64,000 bases of DNA, taken from NCBI GenBank assembly GCA_015207585.1, contig JADEWQ010000004.1, positions 1 through 64,000 of the forward strand, in the 5' to 3' direction. Positions within the stretch are counted from its first letter, which is position 1, and each line of letters starts with the position of its first letter. Position numbers and translations under genes: made by a program. Source of the stretch: Pleurocapsales cyanobacterium LEGE 06147. Its GTDB lineage: Bacteria > Cyanobacteriota > Cyanobacteriia > Cyanobacteriales > Xenococcaceae. The notes beneath the pieces were generated by a model. The model had not been told where the DNA came from, searched no databases, and saw only the letters and a list, made by a program, of their open reading frames with translations. Positions 54,879-63,467 of the stretch are shown one piece after another.

Positions 54879-55859
54879 TTAAAGAGGAATTTCCTTAAAA
54901 GCTCCTATCTGACGAAACTTCTGATAACGGAGTTCTTGTCTTTGCTCTGGAGCCATCTCTACTAACCGTTCGAGATTTTCGATTAGCGCCTGTTTGAGAG
55001 TAGCTGCTGCTTCTAAAGGTTCGGCATGAGCCCCGCTAATTGGTTCGGGCAAAATACCCTCGATGATACCTAGTTCTTTTAAATCCCAAGCAGTAATTTT
55101 AAGGGCGGTGGCAGCTTGTTCGGCTTTCTTCGCATCTTTCCAAAGAATAGCGGCGCAAGCTTCGGGACTGGCAACTGTATAGACGGAATGTTCGAACATT
55201 AATAGGCATTCAGCAACACCAATACCCAAAGCACCGCCAGAACCTCCTTCCCCAATCACGGTGCAGATAATCGGTACTTCAAAACTAAACATTTGTCGGA
55301 GATTATAAGCGATCGCTTCTCCCTGTCCTAATTTTTCTGATTCTATTCCCGGCCAAGCTCCAGGAGTATCGATAAAAGTCAAAATGGGCATGCCAAATTT
55401 ATTAGCGTGTTCCATCAAACGAATTGCTTTGCGGTAACCACCAGGGGAAGCCATCCCAAAGTTCCGCGCCACGTTGTCTTTGGTATCCCTTCCCTTCTGA
55501 TGTCCCAGCATTACTACCGGTCGTCCTTCTAAGCGAGCGACTCCTCCTACTAAAGCCGGATCGTCACTTCCTCCGCGATCGCCGTGTAACTCAAACCATT
55601 CGTCACTGATTGCCTGGATGTAGTCTAACGTGCTCGGACGGCGAGGATGTCGGGCTAGCTGTAGCCGTTGGGCAGGAGTAAGAGTACTAAAAATTTCTTT
55701 GCGCAGTTGTTCTGCCCTTGCTTCTAGTTGAGCAATTTGCTCGGAGACATCCACTTTGTTTTCAACTGCCAGTTCTCGAATCTGGTCGATCCGAGATTCC
55801 AATTCGCAAAGGGGTTTCTCAAAGTCCAGCAAAAAGGTTCTGCGCTCGGTTTTGGGCAT
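54879..55859 (-). CDS. accA: Acetyl-CoA carboxylase carboxyltransferase subunit alpha
   Basis: A 326-residue AccA. It contains the expected [33 protein letters not shown] and [12 protein letters not shown] carboxyltransferase motifs. The N-terminal helix ([18 protein letters not shown]) fits the family. It transfers carboxyl from biotin to acetyl-CoA to make malonyl-CoA. No accD is adjacent. It is divergent from the collagen-like gene over 166 bases. Confidence 0.95.
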   Translation of the reverse strand: MPKTERRTFLLDFEKPLCELESRIDQIRELAVENKVDVSEQIAQLEARAEQLRKEIFSTLTPAQRLQLARHPRRPSTLDYIQAISDEWFELHGDRGGSDDPALVGGVARLEGRPVVMLGHQKGRDTKDNVARNFGMASPGGYRKAIRLMEHANKFGMPILTFIDTPGAWPGIESEKLGQGEAIAYNLRQMFSFEVPIICTVIGEGGSGGALGIGVAECLLMFEHSVYTVASPEACAAILWKDAKKAEQAATALKITAWDLKELGIIEGILPEPISGAHAEPLEAAATLKQALIENLERLVEMAPEQRQELRYQKFRQIGAFKEIPL

Positions 55860-56025
55860 AATTCACGTTCCGAATCTGCGGCAATAGTACTTGTAATTCA
55901 TCATTACCTTCTATTATGTCTCAAGTCTATTAAGATTTGTTACCAATATTGCGGTCAATACCTAGCAGAGGGAAAAAGTGTGCGATACACGATAGCAAAA
56001 ATGTAGTCAACAAGTTTTTCCTGCC

Positions 56026-57435
56026 ATGCAAGTACGTTTCCTAAGTCAATTGTCTCTCTTTTTAGCTATTTTTACTTTCCCTCAATTGCTTATTTCTAAT
56101 GGCAACTCAATTTTTTGCTCCGCTGCCAGTTGGGGAGCAGAGATTATGGAGTTTGGTCAACCCGGACAAGATGGTGAGCCAGCAAATAAGGGAAAAGATG
56201 GACAAGACAGCGATAATCTAACAGTGTTTGCCGATGGCTCGCCAATGACTATAGATTTATCCGGAGAAAATGGATTTCCAGGAGAGGATGGTATTCAGGG
56301 CAAGGATGGTATTTGTGAGGAACAACCGGAAAATGCCAGTCAAAACCTGCACAGTTCTGATGGGGGCAATGGAGGTGATGGAGGAGATGGGGGTAATGGT
56401 GGCAATGGCGGTTCTTTAACGGTTTACGCTACAGATAAGAGTTATCTCAAACAAATTCAGGTTGTTGCTAGGGGAGGCGAAGGCGGCGAACCCGGTAAAG
56501 GAGGTAAAGGAGGAATAGGTTGTAAGTGTAATAAATCTTATTGGAATCAAGAAGTCTGTACGGGGAAACCAGGTAGTTCCGACTATAGCTGCACTACAAA
56601 AGAGTTTAAATGCCAAGATGGTTATGACGGTAGAGACGGTAGGAACGGTAGAAAAGGAAGGGACGGCAATTTAGGGACTCTAACTCTGATTAATCTGGAT
56701 AAGCCTCTAGTTCCCGATCGCCCCTCAGCTACAGTGACCGTTGCCGATTTAAAAGACAGAGGCTTTACTCTATCGCGCAACGAATGGGAAAATCGTACTG
56801 GTGCTGCTTCTCTGTTTGCTCCTGGTTCAATTATTGCCGCTCGATACACAGAACTGGTCAAGCGTGTAGAACAAAACGTTCTTCTAGTTTGGGACGCACC
56901 CCAACCTGTCAGTAATTTTGCCGATCGTCAGGTTACTCTGAGTTTAGCAGGAGAAAAAAATGTCCAGATTACTTTTCCCAAAGATGTTTGGCTAGAAACG
57001 ACTACAATCGAACAGAATAATATCACCGAGTTTTTTGTCTTTAATGCTGTTCTGGAGAAAGATGTTACTCGACTAAATAGTCAAGGTTTATCGGGAAATG
57101 GCACCAATCTAAAACTGAACTTAGTAGATATAGCTAATAAATCTGACCTGGTATTGACAGAGTTTTCTAAGATCAGATATCGCGTTACTCGGTCAGCACA
57201 GGAGTCTCGATATCGTCAAGTTTTCGACTACAAAACTATCTATGAAGGAAGCGTTCCATCAGAATTAGTTGACTACAATCGCAATACCTTTGCTCTTCAT
57301 TTAGGTCAATTACCCATTCCACCAGAGTATCTTCAACCAGGAGTAGCAGTAGAGGTACAGTTAATCGCTAATCGTTCGTTTGCCGATAACTCTAAGGAGC
57401 AAAGAATCGCGGTACGAGAAATTATTCCAAAGTAA
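56026..57435 (+). CDS. Exported collagen-like Gly-rich protein
   Basis: A 469-residue protein with a signal peptide (about 1-35; LFLAIFTFPQLLISNGNSIF). Residues about 45-110 and 190-225 are Gly-x-y-like repeats (GQPGQDGEPANKGKDGQDSD, GGNGGDGGDGGNGGNGG, GYDGRDGRNGRKGRDGN). Between them are six Cys (CKCNKSYWNQEVC). The C-terminal half (about 235-469) is beta-rich without a recognised domain. It is probably surface or periplasmic, with a structural or adhesive role suggested by repeats only. Confidence 0.7.
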   Translation: MQVRFLSQLSLFLAIFTFPQLLISNGNSIFCSAASWGAEIMEFGQPGQDGEPANKGKDGQDSDNLTVFADGSPMTIDLSGENGFPGEDGIQGKDGICEEQPENASQNLHSSDGGNGGDGGDGGNGGNGGSLTVYATDKSYLKQIQVVARGGEGGEPGKGGKGGIGCKCNKSYWNQEVCTGKPGSSDYSCTTKEFKCQDGYDGRDGRNGRKGRDGNLGTLTLINLDKPLVPDRPSATVTVADLKDRGFTLSRNEWENRTGAASLFAPGSIIAARYTELVKRVEQNVLLVWDAPQPVSNFADRQVTLSLAGEKNVQITFPKDVWLETTTIEQNNITEFFVFNAVLEKDVTRLNSQGLSGNGTNLKLNLVDIANKSDLVLTEFSKIRYRVTRSAQESRYRQVFDYKTIYEGSVPSELVDYNRNTFALHLGQLPIPPEYLQPGVAVEVQLIANRSFADNSKEQRIAVREIIPK

Positions 57436-57471
57436 TACTGTTTTGATTTTTAGATGCGACACGTTGTTTGT

Positions 57472-57499
57472 GGGGAATCAAAACGATTTCTGATTCCCC
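57472..57499. terminator. Stem-loop between convergent genes
   Basis: GGGGAATCA and TGATTCCCC pair perfectly over nine bases around a ten-base loop. It lies between the convergent collagen-like and porin genes, ending 12 bases before the porin stop. A bidirectional terminator is likely; no long T tract follows. Confidence 0.55.
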
Positions 57500-57510
57500 G
57501 TTTCCCGCAA

Positions 57511-59115
57511 CTAGAAACTAAAAGTAGTGCGGATAGTACCGATGACTAAATCGTCATTATCATTATTGTTATTTGGTGCAGTAATCCAAACTACTCCAGG
57601 AGTAAGCGAAATATTATCAGTTACTTGATACTGATAAAAAGCCTCCAAATGCAGTGAAGTATCCTCATCATCTCCCAGCGTCTCAATAGTAGAACTAGCT
57701 ACCCACGGTTCCATCCCCACGATAATTCCTGCCAAATTTCCCTCTTGACCCAAATCGGGAAAAGCTAGAGTTACTGCCCAATTCCAAACATCCTGCGTAC
57801 CTCGATCTAATTGTCCTCCCAAGGTAGAAAGACTGGTCACTTTACTCAAAGCACCCCATCCCCCAACCACAAAGCGATCGCTAATTGCCCAGGACACCTG
57901 TATGCCGTAAGAATCGCTTACCGTCGGCACCGCTTGACCAAATAAATCTTCCGTCAAAAATTGTAAGTTAGCTAGAGTACTACCTGTTTCCGTATCGCTT
58001 TGGTTATAGCTGTGAACGTAGGTCAAAGCCAGATTCAGATTTTCTATAGGTGTAAATAAAATTTGCCCGAGGGCACTATAAGGACCGTTAAATAAGCCAC
58101 TGCCTGGAGTAGGTTCGTTAGCAGGATTGGCCAGATAACCAGCACTGATTTCAATTTGCTCTCCAAGGCGATGAATAATGCCCAAGCCAGCATCTGCAGG
58201 CTGATAGTAAATGGGATTGCGAGTGCCAAACAGGGAAATGGCTCCGGTTGCCCCATCCCCATCTAAGATATTGACAGTATTAGCAATATCGTCGGCGGCG
58301 GTACCGGTTGCGCCTAGCAGTACTTCTGTATTCTCACCGACAGGGAAGGTGTAAAACAGTACTTCTAAGCCCAGGTCATTATCAGCCGGTTCGGCAAAAG
58401 CTAAGTCTCCCTGGAAGGTGCCCGTCTCCTCGGCAAAGGAGGGAAAGTTACCTGTAGAGAGGCGAGTAAAGAGTAAATCTTCCCCAGTGAAGCTGGTGTT
58501 TAACTCTAGACGAGTGCGGTTGCCTAACACTGTATTTTGATTGGCATCTCCTGCGAATATACTTCCCAGTGCCAAGATTACTTCTCCTGCTAGTTTGCTA
58601 GTAGTGGAGAATTGGTGGTCTTCGAGAAAAGCAACGCGACCTTCAAGATTATCTACCCTTCCTCCCAGAGTAGCTAGTTCGGCTTCAAACTCTTGAGTCA
58701 ATCTTTGCAGTGTCTCAATATCTTCCCGCGCCACTGTCTCAGAAGAAGCAATTAACCGTTCGATCTGATTTAAACAGGCATTTAAACCAGCTGCAAATTC
58801 ATAACGCGATAGGGACTGATTTCCACGATAGGTTTGGTTGGGGTAACCGACGATACAGCCGTAGCGTTCTACTAAACTCCTTAAGGCTTCATAAGCCCAG
58901 TCTGTCGGCGATACATCTCGCAATTGATTGACGTTGGTTACTTGGTTCGTGTCTTCTTCTAGTCTTTCTTGGCTGTATTGCTCGATTTGTTCGATGATAC
59001 CTCCGTTATGAGGATCGGATTGGGTTTGAGCCAGAGTTGGACTAGATGCAGCTAAAATAGAAGCCCCTAAAATAACTGGAGTTATTTTTCTAATCTTCCA
59101 GACTTTTTGAGTCAT
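57511..59115 (-). CDS. SLH-domain carbohydrate-selective/iron-uptake porin (OprB family)
   Basis: A 534-residue outer-membrane porin. A signal peptide (VILGASILAASSPTLAQ) is followed by an SLH domain (DWAYEALRSLVERYGCIVGYP, SRYEFAAGLNACL), which ties the barrel to peptidoglycan. A coiled coil (about 115-165, ETLQRLTQEFEAEL, LEGRVAFLEDH) and a beta-barrel end finishing in RTTFSF complete it. This is the cyanobacterial SomA/iron-uptake porin plan. The ATG at 59115 is chosen because TGAGG precedes it; GTG at 59130 is an alternative. A Fur-box-like palindrome lies upstream. Confidence 0.87.
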   Translation of the reverse strand: MTQKVWKIRKITPVILGASILAASSPTLAQTQSDPHNGGIIEQIEQYSQERLEEDTNQVTNVNQLRDVSPTDWAYEALRSLVERYGCIVGYPNQTYRGNQSLSRYEFAAGLNACLNQIERLIASSETVAREDIETLQRLTQEFEAELATLGGRVDNLEGRVAFLEDHQFSTTSKLAGEVILALGSIFAGDANQNTVLGNRTRLELNTSFTGEDLLFTRLSTGNFPSFAEETGTFQGDLAFAEPADNDLGLEVLFYTFPVGENTEVLLGATGTAADDIANTVNILDGDGATGAISLFGTRNPIYYQPADAGLGIIHRLGEQIEISAGYLANPANEPTPGSGLFNGPYSALGQILFTPIENLNLALTYVHSYNQSDTETGSTLANLQFLTEDLFGQAVPTVSDSYGIQVSWAISDRFVVGGWGALSKVTSLSTLGGQLDRGTQDVWNWAVTLAFPDLGQEGNLAGIIVGMEPWVASSTIETLGDDEDTSLHLEAFYQYQVTDNISLTPGVVWITAPNNNNDNDDLVIGTIRTTFSF

Positions 59116-59158
59116 GATGTCAATCCTCACACCATCAAAACTTGTAATTTTAACTTTT

Positions 59159-59177
59159 AATAATAATGGTTATTATT
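59159..59177. promoter_or_regulatory. Fur-box-like palindrome
   Basis: AATAATAATGGTTATTATT, an 8+3+8 AT-rich palindrome about 44 bases upstream of the porin start, resembles the 19-base Fur consensus built of ATAAT units. If functional, iron would repress the gene. AT-rich palindromes also arise by chance. Confidence 0.4.
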
Positions 59178-59454
59178 TGCAAAAAATGAAAAAACTTGAC
59201 GAAGTGCAAGTAGGGAAGGGGCTGTGTTTGCCAAGACGCTGAGGTTCGCTCCCTCCACTCGCGTGCGTAATGGGCGTAGACAGACCTCTTACGCAAAAGG
59301 TAAAATTATTTTTCTATCGCGTTCCTTTTTTTATGTATCCCCTTTTTATGTATCCCCGCGTCTGCTGACTCAAGTTCTATAGCGGTTTTTAAATCGATGA
59401 GGTACACAGTTCGTAGAAACTGACTTTAAGATAAGTTTGGAGTGTCAATGCTCT
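59178..59454. other. Porin upstream region with repeat-like patch
   Basis: AT-rich except for a GC-richer stretch at about 59215-59290 (GAGGTTCGCTCCCTCC, GTGCGTAATGGGCGTAG), similar in style to other dispersed repeats. TTTTTATGTATCCCC occurs twice near 59330-59355. No gene seen. Confidence 0.4.
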
Positions 59455-60498
59455 TTAATCGCCTAAACCTTTGCGGAGTCGCTTAAAGCTTTCGTACATT
59501 TCTGGCAAACGCTTGTAAATTGCAGAGGCTTTCAAATAGATTTTATTAGGAATAGAAGGGTTACCAGAGACAATCTCCCCTGGAGGAACATTACTAGTAA
59601 TACCAGTTTGCGCCGTGGCGATCGCTCTATCGCCGATCTTTCTTTGATTGGCTACTCCTACTTGTCCCCCTAGCATGACCCAATTGCCGACTTTTACTCC
59701 TCCAGCTAAACCTACTTGGGCTGCCATCGCACAGTTTTGTCCTATTTGACAGCCGTGGGCAATATGCACCATATTATCTAGCTTGGTGTTGCGTCCTATC
59801 CTAGTTTCGCCTACAGCCGGACGATCCACGGCACTATTACAGCCTATTTCAACTCCATCTTCGAGTACGGTGTAGCCAGATTGTTCCAATTTGAACCAAC
59901 CTTCAGAAGTAGGTACAAATCCAAAGCCTTCTGCACCAATGACAGCACCGCTATGAATGACGCAGTTTGCCCCAATTTTACTCCGTTCGTGAATCGTACA
60001 GTTGGCATGAAGGAGCGTATTGGCACCAATTTCCACTTCTGGATAAATTACTACATTAGGATGAAGGCAAGCGCGATCGCCAATTTTGACTCCCTGTCCG
60101 ATCGCCACATGTGCTCCAATCGATACATCCTTACCAATTATGACGGAAGGATCGATGATAGCAGTAGGATGGATACCAGGATCGGGACGAAAAGGTTGAT
60201 AGAAAAGGACAACCGCTTTAGCAAAGATTAATTTGGGTTCGGGAGTAGCAATCCAGGCAATTCCTCTTTCTGTCGCTCGTGCTTGTAGTGATTCGTCTTG
60301 GGGCAAAATTAAGGCACTGGCATGAGTTTGAGCTACCATAGCGGCAAATTTACCCCCCTCGATATAACTTAGAGTGCCGACAGAGGCTTCATCTACTGCC
60401 GCTATACCGATAATTTCTGGATCTAAATTTTGAATTACTGTCAAACTATTTAATTCTGCTGTTTTTCCCAGTTTCTCAATAATTTTACTGAATTTCAT
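59455..60498 (-). CDS. lpxD: UDP-3-O-acylglucosamine N-acyltransferase
   Basis: A 347-residue LpxD. An N-terminal uridine-binding domain (about 1-100) is followed by many hexapeptide repeats making a left-handed beta-helix (IGKDVSIGAHVAIGQGVKIG, IGANTLLHANCTI) with NMVHIAHGCQIG carrying the catalytic His. The C-terminal helix (IYKRLPEMYESFKRL) fits. It adds the second acyl chain in lipid A synthesis. ATG at 60498 matches the family start, with TTGAGG just before it. Confidence 0.93.
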   Translation of the reverse strand: MKFSKIIEKLGKTAELNSLTVIQNLDPEIIGIAAVDEASVGTLSYIEGGKFAAMVAQTHASALILPQDESLQARATERGIAWIATPEPKLIFAKAVVLFYQPFRPDPGIHPTAIIDPSVIIGKDVSIGAHVAIGQGVKIGDRACLHPNVVIYPEVEIGANTLLHANCTIHERSKIGANCVIHSGAVIGAEGFGFVPTSEGWFKLEQSGYTVLEDGVEIGCNSAVDRPAVGETRIGRNTKLDNMVHIAHGCQIGQNCAMAAQVGLAGGVKVGNWVMLGGQVGVANQRKIGDRAIATAQTGITSNVPPGEIVSGNPSIPNKIYLKASAIYKRLPEMYESFKRLRKGLGD

Positions 60499-60507
60499 TA
60501 TCCTCAA

Positions 60508-60814
60508 CGCGATCGCGCGTAAATTTCATTTTTATCTCTGGACAATTATTCTAGATTAAAAAATATTTTTTCTAGATTTTTAAAAAGATTCTCTTAAAAA
60601 AGAATTAAATTAGCAAAAAAATTATTTATTAGAATAAAAGAAAATTCCCCAAAACTTCTGTACGGGAATTAGTTTAGCTATCTTATCAGAAGCGCGATAG
60701 TTTGCTTTTTAAAGTCAGTTATTATTATTTAGGTATTTAAGGCACAAAAAGATTAGCGCAAAAAAGAATTAATAAATCTCGCAGCACCTTAGATATTCGG
60801 ATTAAAACTTACCT
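60508..60814. other. Intergenic region, no gene seen
   Basis: About 300 bases of very AT-rich sequence upstream of lpxD. No hairpin or coding frame stands out. Confidence 0.35.
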
Positions 60815-61144
60815 ATGGAAGAGGAAAGTTTGGATAGTGTAGTCAGTACTTGGACTTTGTGTAGTATTGTTAAAGTAGAGTAGGCGATCGCCGAAATTTA
60901 TCGCGTTCTCAAACCTGGTGGCAAATTCTTTTTCATCGAACATGGATTGAGTAACGAACCGAAACTTCAAGTATGGCAAAATCGGCTGACACCAATCCAA
61001 AAAATTGTTGGTGATGGCTGTTATCTCAATGGCAATATTCTACAGTTAGTGGCACAAAAATTTTCTCAGATAGAAGTCGAACAATATTTATGCGCCTAAA
61101 ATACCAAAACTGCTCGGTTATATGGACAAAGGAGCCGCGATTAA
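60815..61144 (+). pseudogene. SAM methyltransferase (UbiE-like) remnant
   Basis: The frame reads MEEESLDSVVSTWTLCSIVKVE, then TAG at 60881, then AIAEIYRVLKPGGKFFFIEH, SNEPKLQVWQNRLTPIQK, to TAA at 61097 and short degenerate sequence. This is the C-terminal half of a class I methyltransferase with the YRVLKPGG motif. The SAM-binding start is gone and there are at least two stops. Confidence 0.8.
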
Positions 61145-61226
61145 ATCATAAGTCAAAGACATGGCTTGGCAGACCAATCTTGATGACCGCAATCGCCACG
61201 ACACCGAGTCTGCATACCCGCCCAAA

Positions 61227-61536
61227 TTACTTGCCAGCTTTGACCGTATTTACTTCCCAAATTATCAGGGATTGAGCATCGGCACTAGCCAACCACTTAC
61301 CATCGAGACTGAAACTAAGTAGAGTAATTGGTTGTTGATGTGCTTCTAAGGCATAAACTATAGCAGCTTTTTCCCATGCTACAAAAGCATTTTGTCCAGA
61401 AGAGTCTGCGGTTGCTGGGTTGCTTAAAAAAAAAAGATGAACTGGCATTTTTCGGTTTTGTATTTGCCCAACTAACTAAACTCTGAAAAGATAAAGCTAC
61501 AATCAGGCTACTACTCAGCCACGAAATTAAGTTTAA
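61227..61536 (-). pseudogene. WD40-repeat exported protein remnant
   Basis: Read from 61536, a signal-like stretch (LISWLSSSLIVALSFQSLVSWA) is followed by NTKPKNASSS. A homopolymer of about ten T/A at 61428-61437 then shifts the frame into SNPATADSSGQNAFVAWEKA and a WD40 unit (HQQPITLLSFSLDGKWLASADAQSLIIWEV) that stops after one repeat. No start codon is clear. It lies directly after DUF4126 on the same strand. Confidence 0.6.
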
Positions 61537-61540
61537 AATT

Positions 61541-62113
61541 TTACTCTTCCCTCCGCAGTAAAGATGAAAATAACTTGATAATTTTTCTAATAGCCCAGAT
61601 TAACAGACCAATTACCAAACCAGCCGCCAATAGAGGTAAAGCAAGACCCAACAAAGATAGTACTGCAGCACTCAACGCTTCGATGGTGGACACCAAAATA
61701 TTGCCAACTCCTCCAGTAGTGCCTGTAGCAGCAAGTCTTGTCATACTGGTAAAAATGTCAATAATCCCTGCCGTACTGCCACCAGTAAGTATTGCCAGCG
61801 TCCACTGCAAAACGGGATCGATATCTCCTAAACTAGCAGCAGTGAGCATTGTCCCTACCGCTATTGCTATAGGAATTTCAATCGCATCCAGTAAATTATC
61901 TACTACGGGAATAAAATAAGCTAAAATCTCGACTACTGTTGCCGCGCCAAAAGCCGTAGCTGCCGCATGTGTCCCTACCCATTCAAAACCTGGTCCTAAA
62001 GACAGATCGCCATAGATGGCAGCCAAACTCATCACTAGAGGTGGAATAAAAACACGAAAGCCAGAAGCGGCACTAAGAGTAATACCCAGGCAAAGTGCCA
62101 AGATAAGTTCCAT
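61541..62113 (-). CDS. DUF4126 membrane protein
   Basis: A 190-residue protein with four to five membrane helices (ILALCLGITLSAASGFRVFIPPL, AFGAATVVEILAYFI, IPIAIAVGTMLTAASL, ALPLLAAGLVIGLLIWAI). The pattern FRVFIPPLVMSLAA and the Gly-rich TGGSTAGIID match DUF4126, a family of unknown function. It is seven bases downstream of the HAD gene and co-directional, so an operon is likely. Confidence 0.8.
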   Translation of the reverse strand: MELILALCLGITLSAASGFRVFIPPLVMSLAAIYGDLSLGPGFEWVGTHAAATAFGAATVVEILAYFIPVVDNLLDAIEIPIAIAVGTMLTAASLGDIDPVLQWTLAILTGGSTAGIIDIFTSMTRLAATGTTGGVGNILVSTIEALSAAVLSLLGLALPLLAAGLVIGLLIWAIRKIIKLFSSLLRREE

Positions 62114-62119
62114 TTGTAC

Positions 62120-62902
62120 TTACCAAGCCGTAAAGTTTTGTTGAAATTGCTCTAACGATAATAGTTGAATATTTGGATCGTAACGTGCAGCCTCTCGTTC
62201 TGATTTTGTGTTGTATCCCCAATCCGCTAAAAATAACTGTACTGACTGGAGATCTTGTTGCTGCTGAACTAATTGTAAGGTTTTGAATCGATCTTCCACA
62301 AACCAAATACTCAACTCTTCTATAGTAGTAGAGTCTTTTAAGAGTCTTAATGTTTCATATTTAGGACGTTTATATTCTTTGCCAATAATCTGTTGTGATG
62401 ACAATTCGATTCCTTGTTGTTGCAATAGCTGTTGGGCAAAACGTCCTTCTTTGGTAGTAATGATATATAACTGAGTAGGCGAGACGAGAATTTGCTGGAG
62501 TCGTTTAATAATGCCAGGATAAAAGCGATGTAATTGTAACCATCCTTCCAGGTCAGTATCAATCCAATTATCCCTAATCGTATCTAATTGTTTACTAATT
62601 TCCTTGCTATTTAATCCTTCGGATTGAATAATTTCTTTGGCGATCGCTAACCAATTATTTAGTATCTTGTCTTCTTCAATACCTAAAACTAAGGCTCTTA
62701 ATAAAATTGGCATCTCCCAACCTGTCTCGATAACGGGACGGAGGCAATAAAAACTAGGAGCCAAATTATCTATTAAATTTAATTGAGATCCAGACCAAAT
62801 CTGTTCGTAGGTTTTTTTAGTCGTAGCAAAATATTCTGCTAAACCATCGCAGATTACGCCATCAAAATCGAGAGCAAGGATATTTGGTGAGTGAGCAGAC
62901 AT
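62120..62902 (-). CDS. HAD-superfamily hydrolase
   Basis: A 260-residue phosphatase-like protein. The motif I loop LALDFDGVICDG supplies the nucleophilic Asp. Later sections LYIITTKEGRFAQQLL and IGKEYKRPKYETL carry motif II and III-type residues, and FVEDRFKTL the acidic motif. Homologues are widely conserved in cyanobacteria but the substrate is unknown. It is the first gene of a pair with DUF4126. Confidence 0.83.
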   Translation of the reverse strand: MSAHSPNILALDFDGVICDGLAEYFATTKKTYEQIWSGSQLNLIDNLAPSFYCLRPVIETGWEMPILLRALVLGIEEDKILNNWLAIAKEIIQSEGLNSKEISKQLDTIRDNWIDTDLEGWLQLHRFYPGIIKRLQQILVSPTQLYIITTKEGRFAQQLLQQQGIELSSQQIIGKEYKRPKYETLRLLKDSTTIEELSIWFVEDRFKTLQLVQQQQDLQSVQLFLADWGYNTKSEREAARYDPNIQLLSLEQFQQNFTAW

Positions 62903-62973
62903 TTTTAGCTTGGAGAGACAACCGAGAAAGAATTTATTCGGTCTGCTCTATTCATGTCAAACCTGACCGCGAT

Positions 62974-63361
62974 TCATCTCCCGCTAACCGCCGCAAGCGG
63001 TTTAACGGAAGACCTCTCGCGGAGACTAGATAGACAAATCTGCAAAGCTTTACGAAACAGTTCTTTGGCAATTTCCCAACGCTGAAATTCGGGTGCGACA
63101 AAAAGTAAGCAAACATGATTATGATTTCGCACTTCAATTACTCCTACAACCCGATCTCGCGCCACACTAACCAAGGTGAAATAATGTTTTTTTTGACGTG
63201 CTAACAATTCAGTTGGCTGGATGTAGCGGTGAAATTCTTGAATCCCTTCAGAAGAATATTCTGGTGCAATAAACTCGTTAAAAACTTGCTCTAGCAGTTT
63301 ACTTACAGCGAGTATCTCTCTCTGCAGGGTGCAGAAGTCGGTAAGTGAGAGTTTTGTCCAT
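62974..63361 (-). pseudogene. GNAT acetyltransferase gene with frameshift and repeat-capped end
   Basis: From ATG 63361 the frame starts MDKTLTYRLLHPAER. After a (GA)n run near 63315-63325 the match continues one frame over, as EILAVSKLLEQVFNEFIAPEY and ARDRVVGVIEVRNHNHVCLLFVAPEFQRW, a GNAT core. The 3' end turns into a palindromic repeat (RERSSVKPLAAVSGR), replacing the last third of the family's usual length. It is inactive unless the frameshift is corrected. Confidence 0.65.
62981..63008. repeat. Palindromic repeat at GNAT remnant end
   Basis: AACCGC-CGCAA-GCGGTT is perfect, extended by CCG/CGG on the outside with one bulge. It sits at the point where the GNAT similarity stops. Confidence 0.6.
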
Positions 63362-63467
63362 TACGGCTGAACCAAACTCAAAATTCCTACACTCAGGTTC
63401 CAGGTCGATCTTTCCTATCTATAACTAAACTTACAATCGCGATTAGCGATCGCCTACTGATTTAGTA

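Noticed and set aside
61575-61919. A 114-residue plus-strand frame
   Set aside because: It is the complement of the DUF4126 membrane gene.
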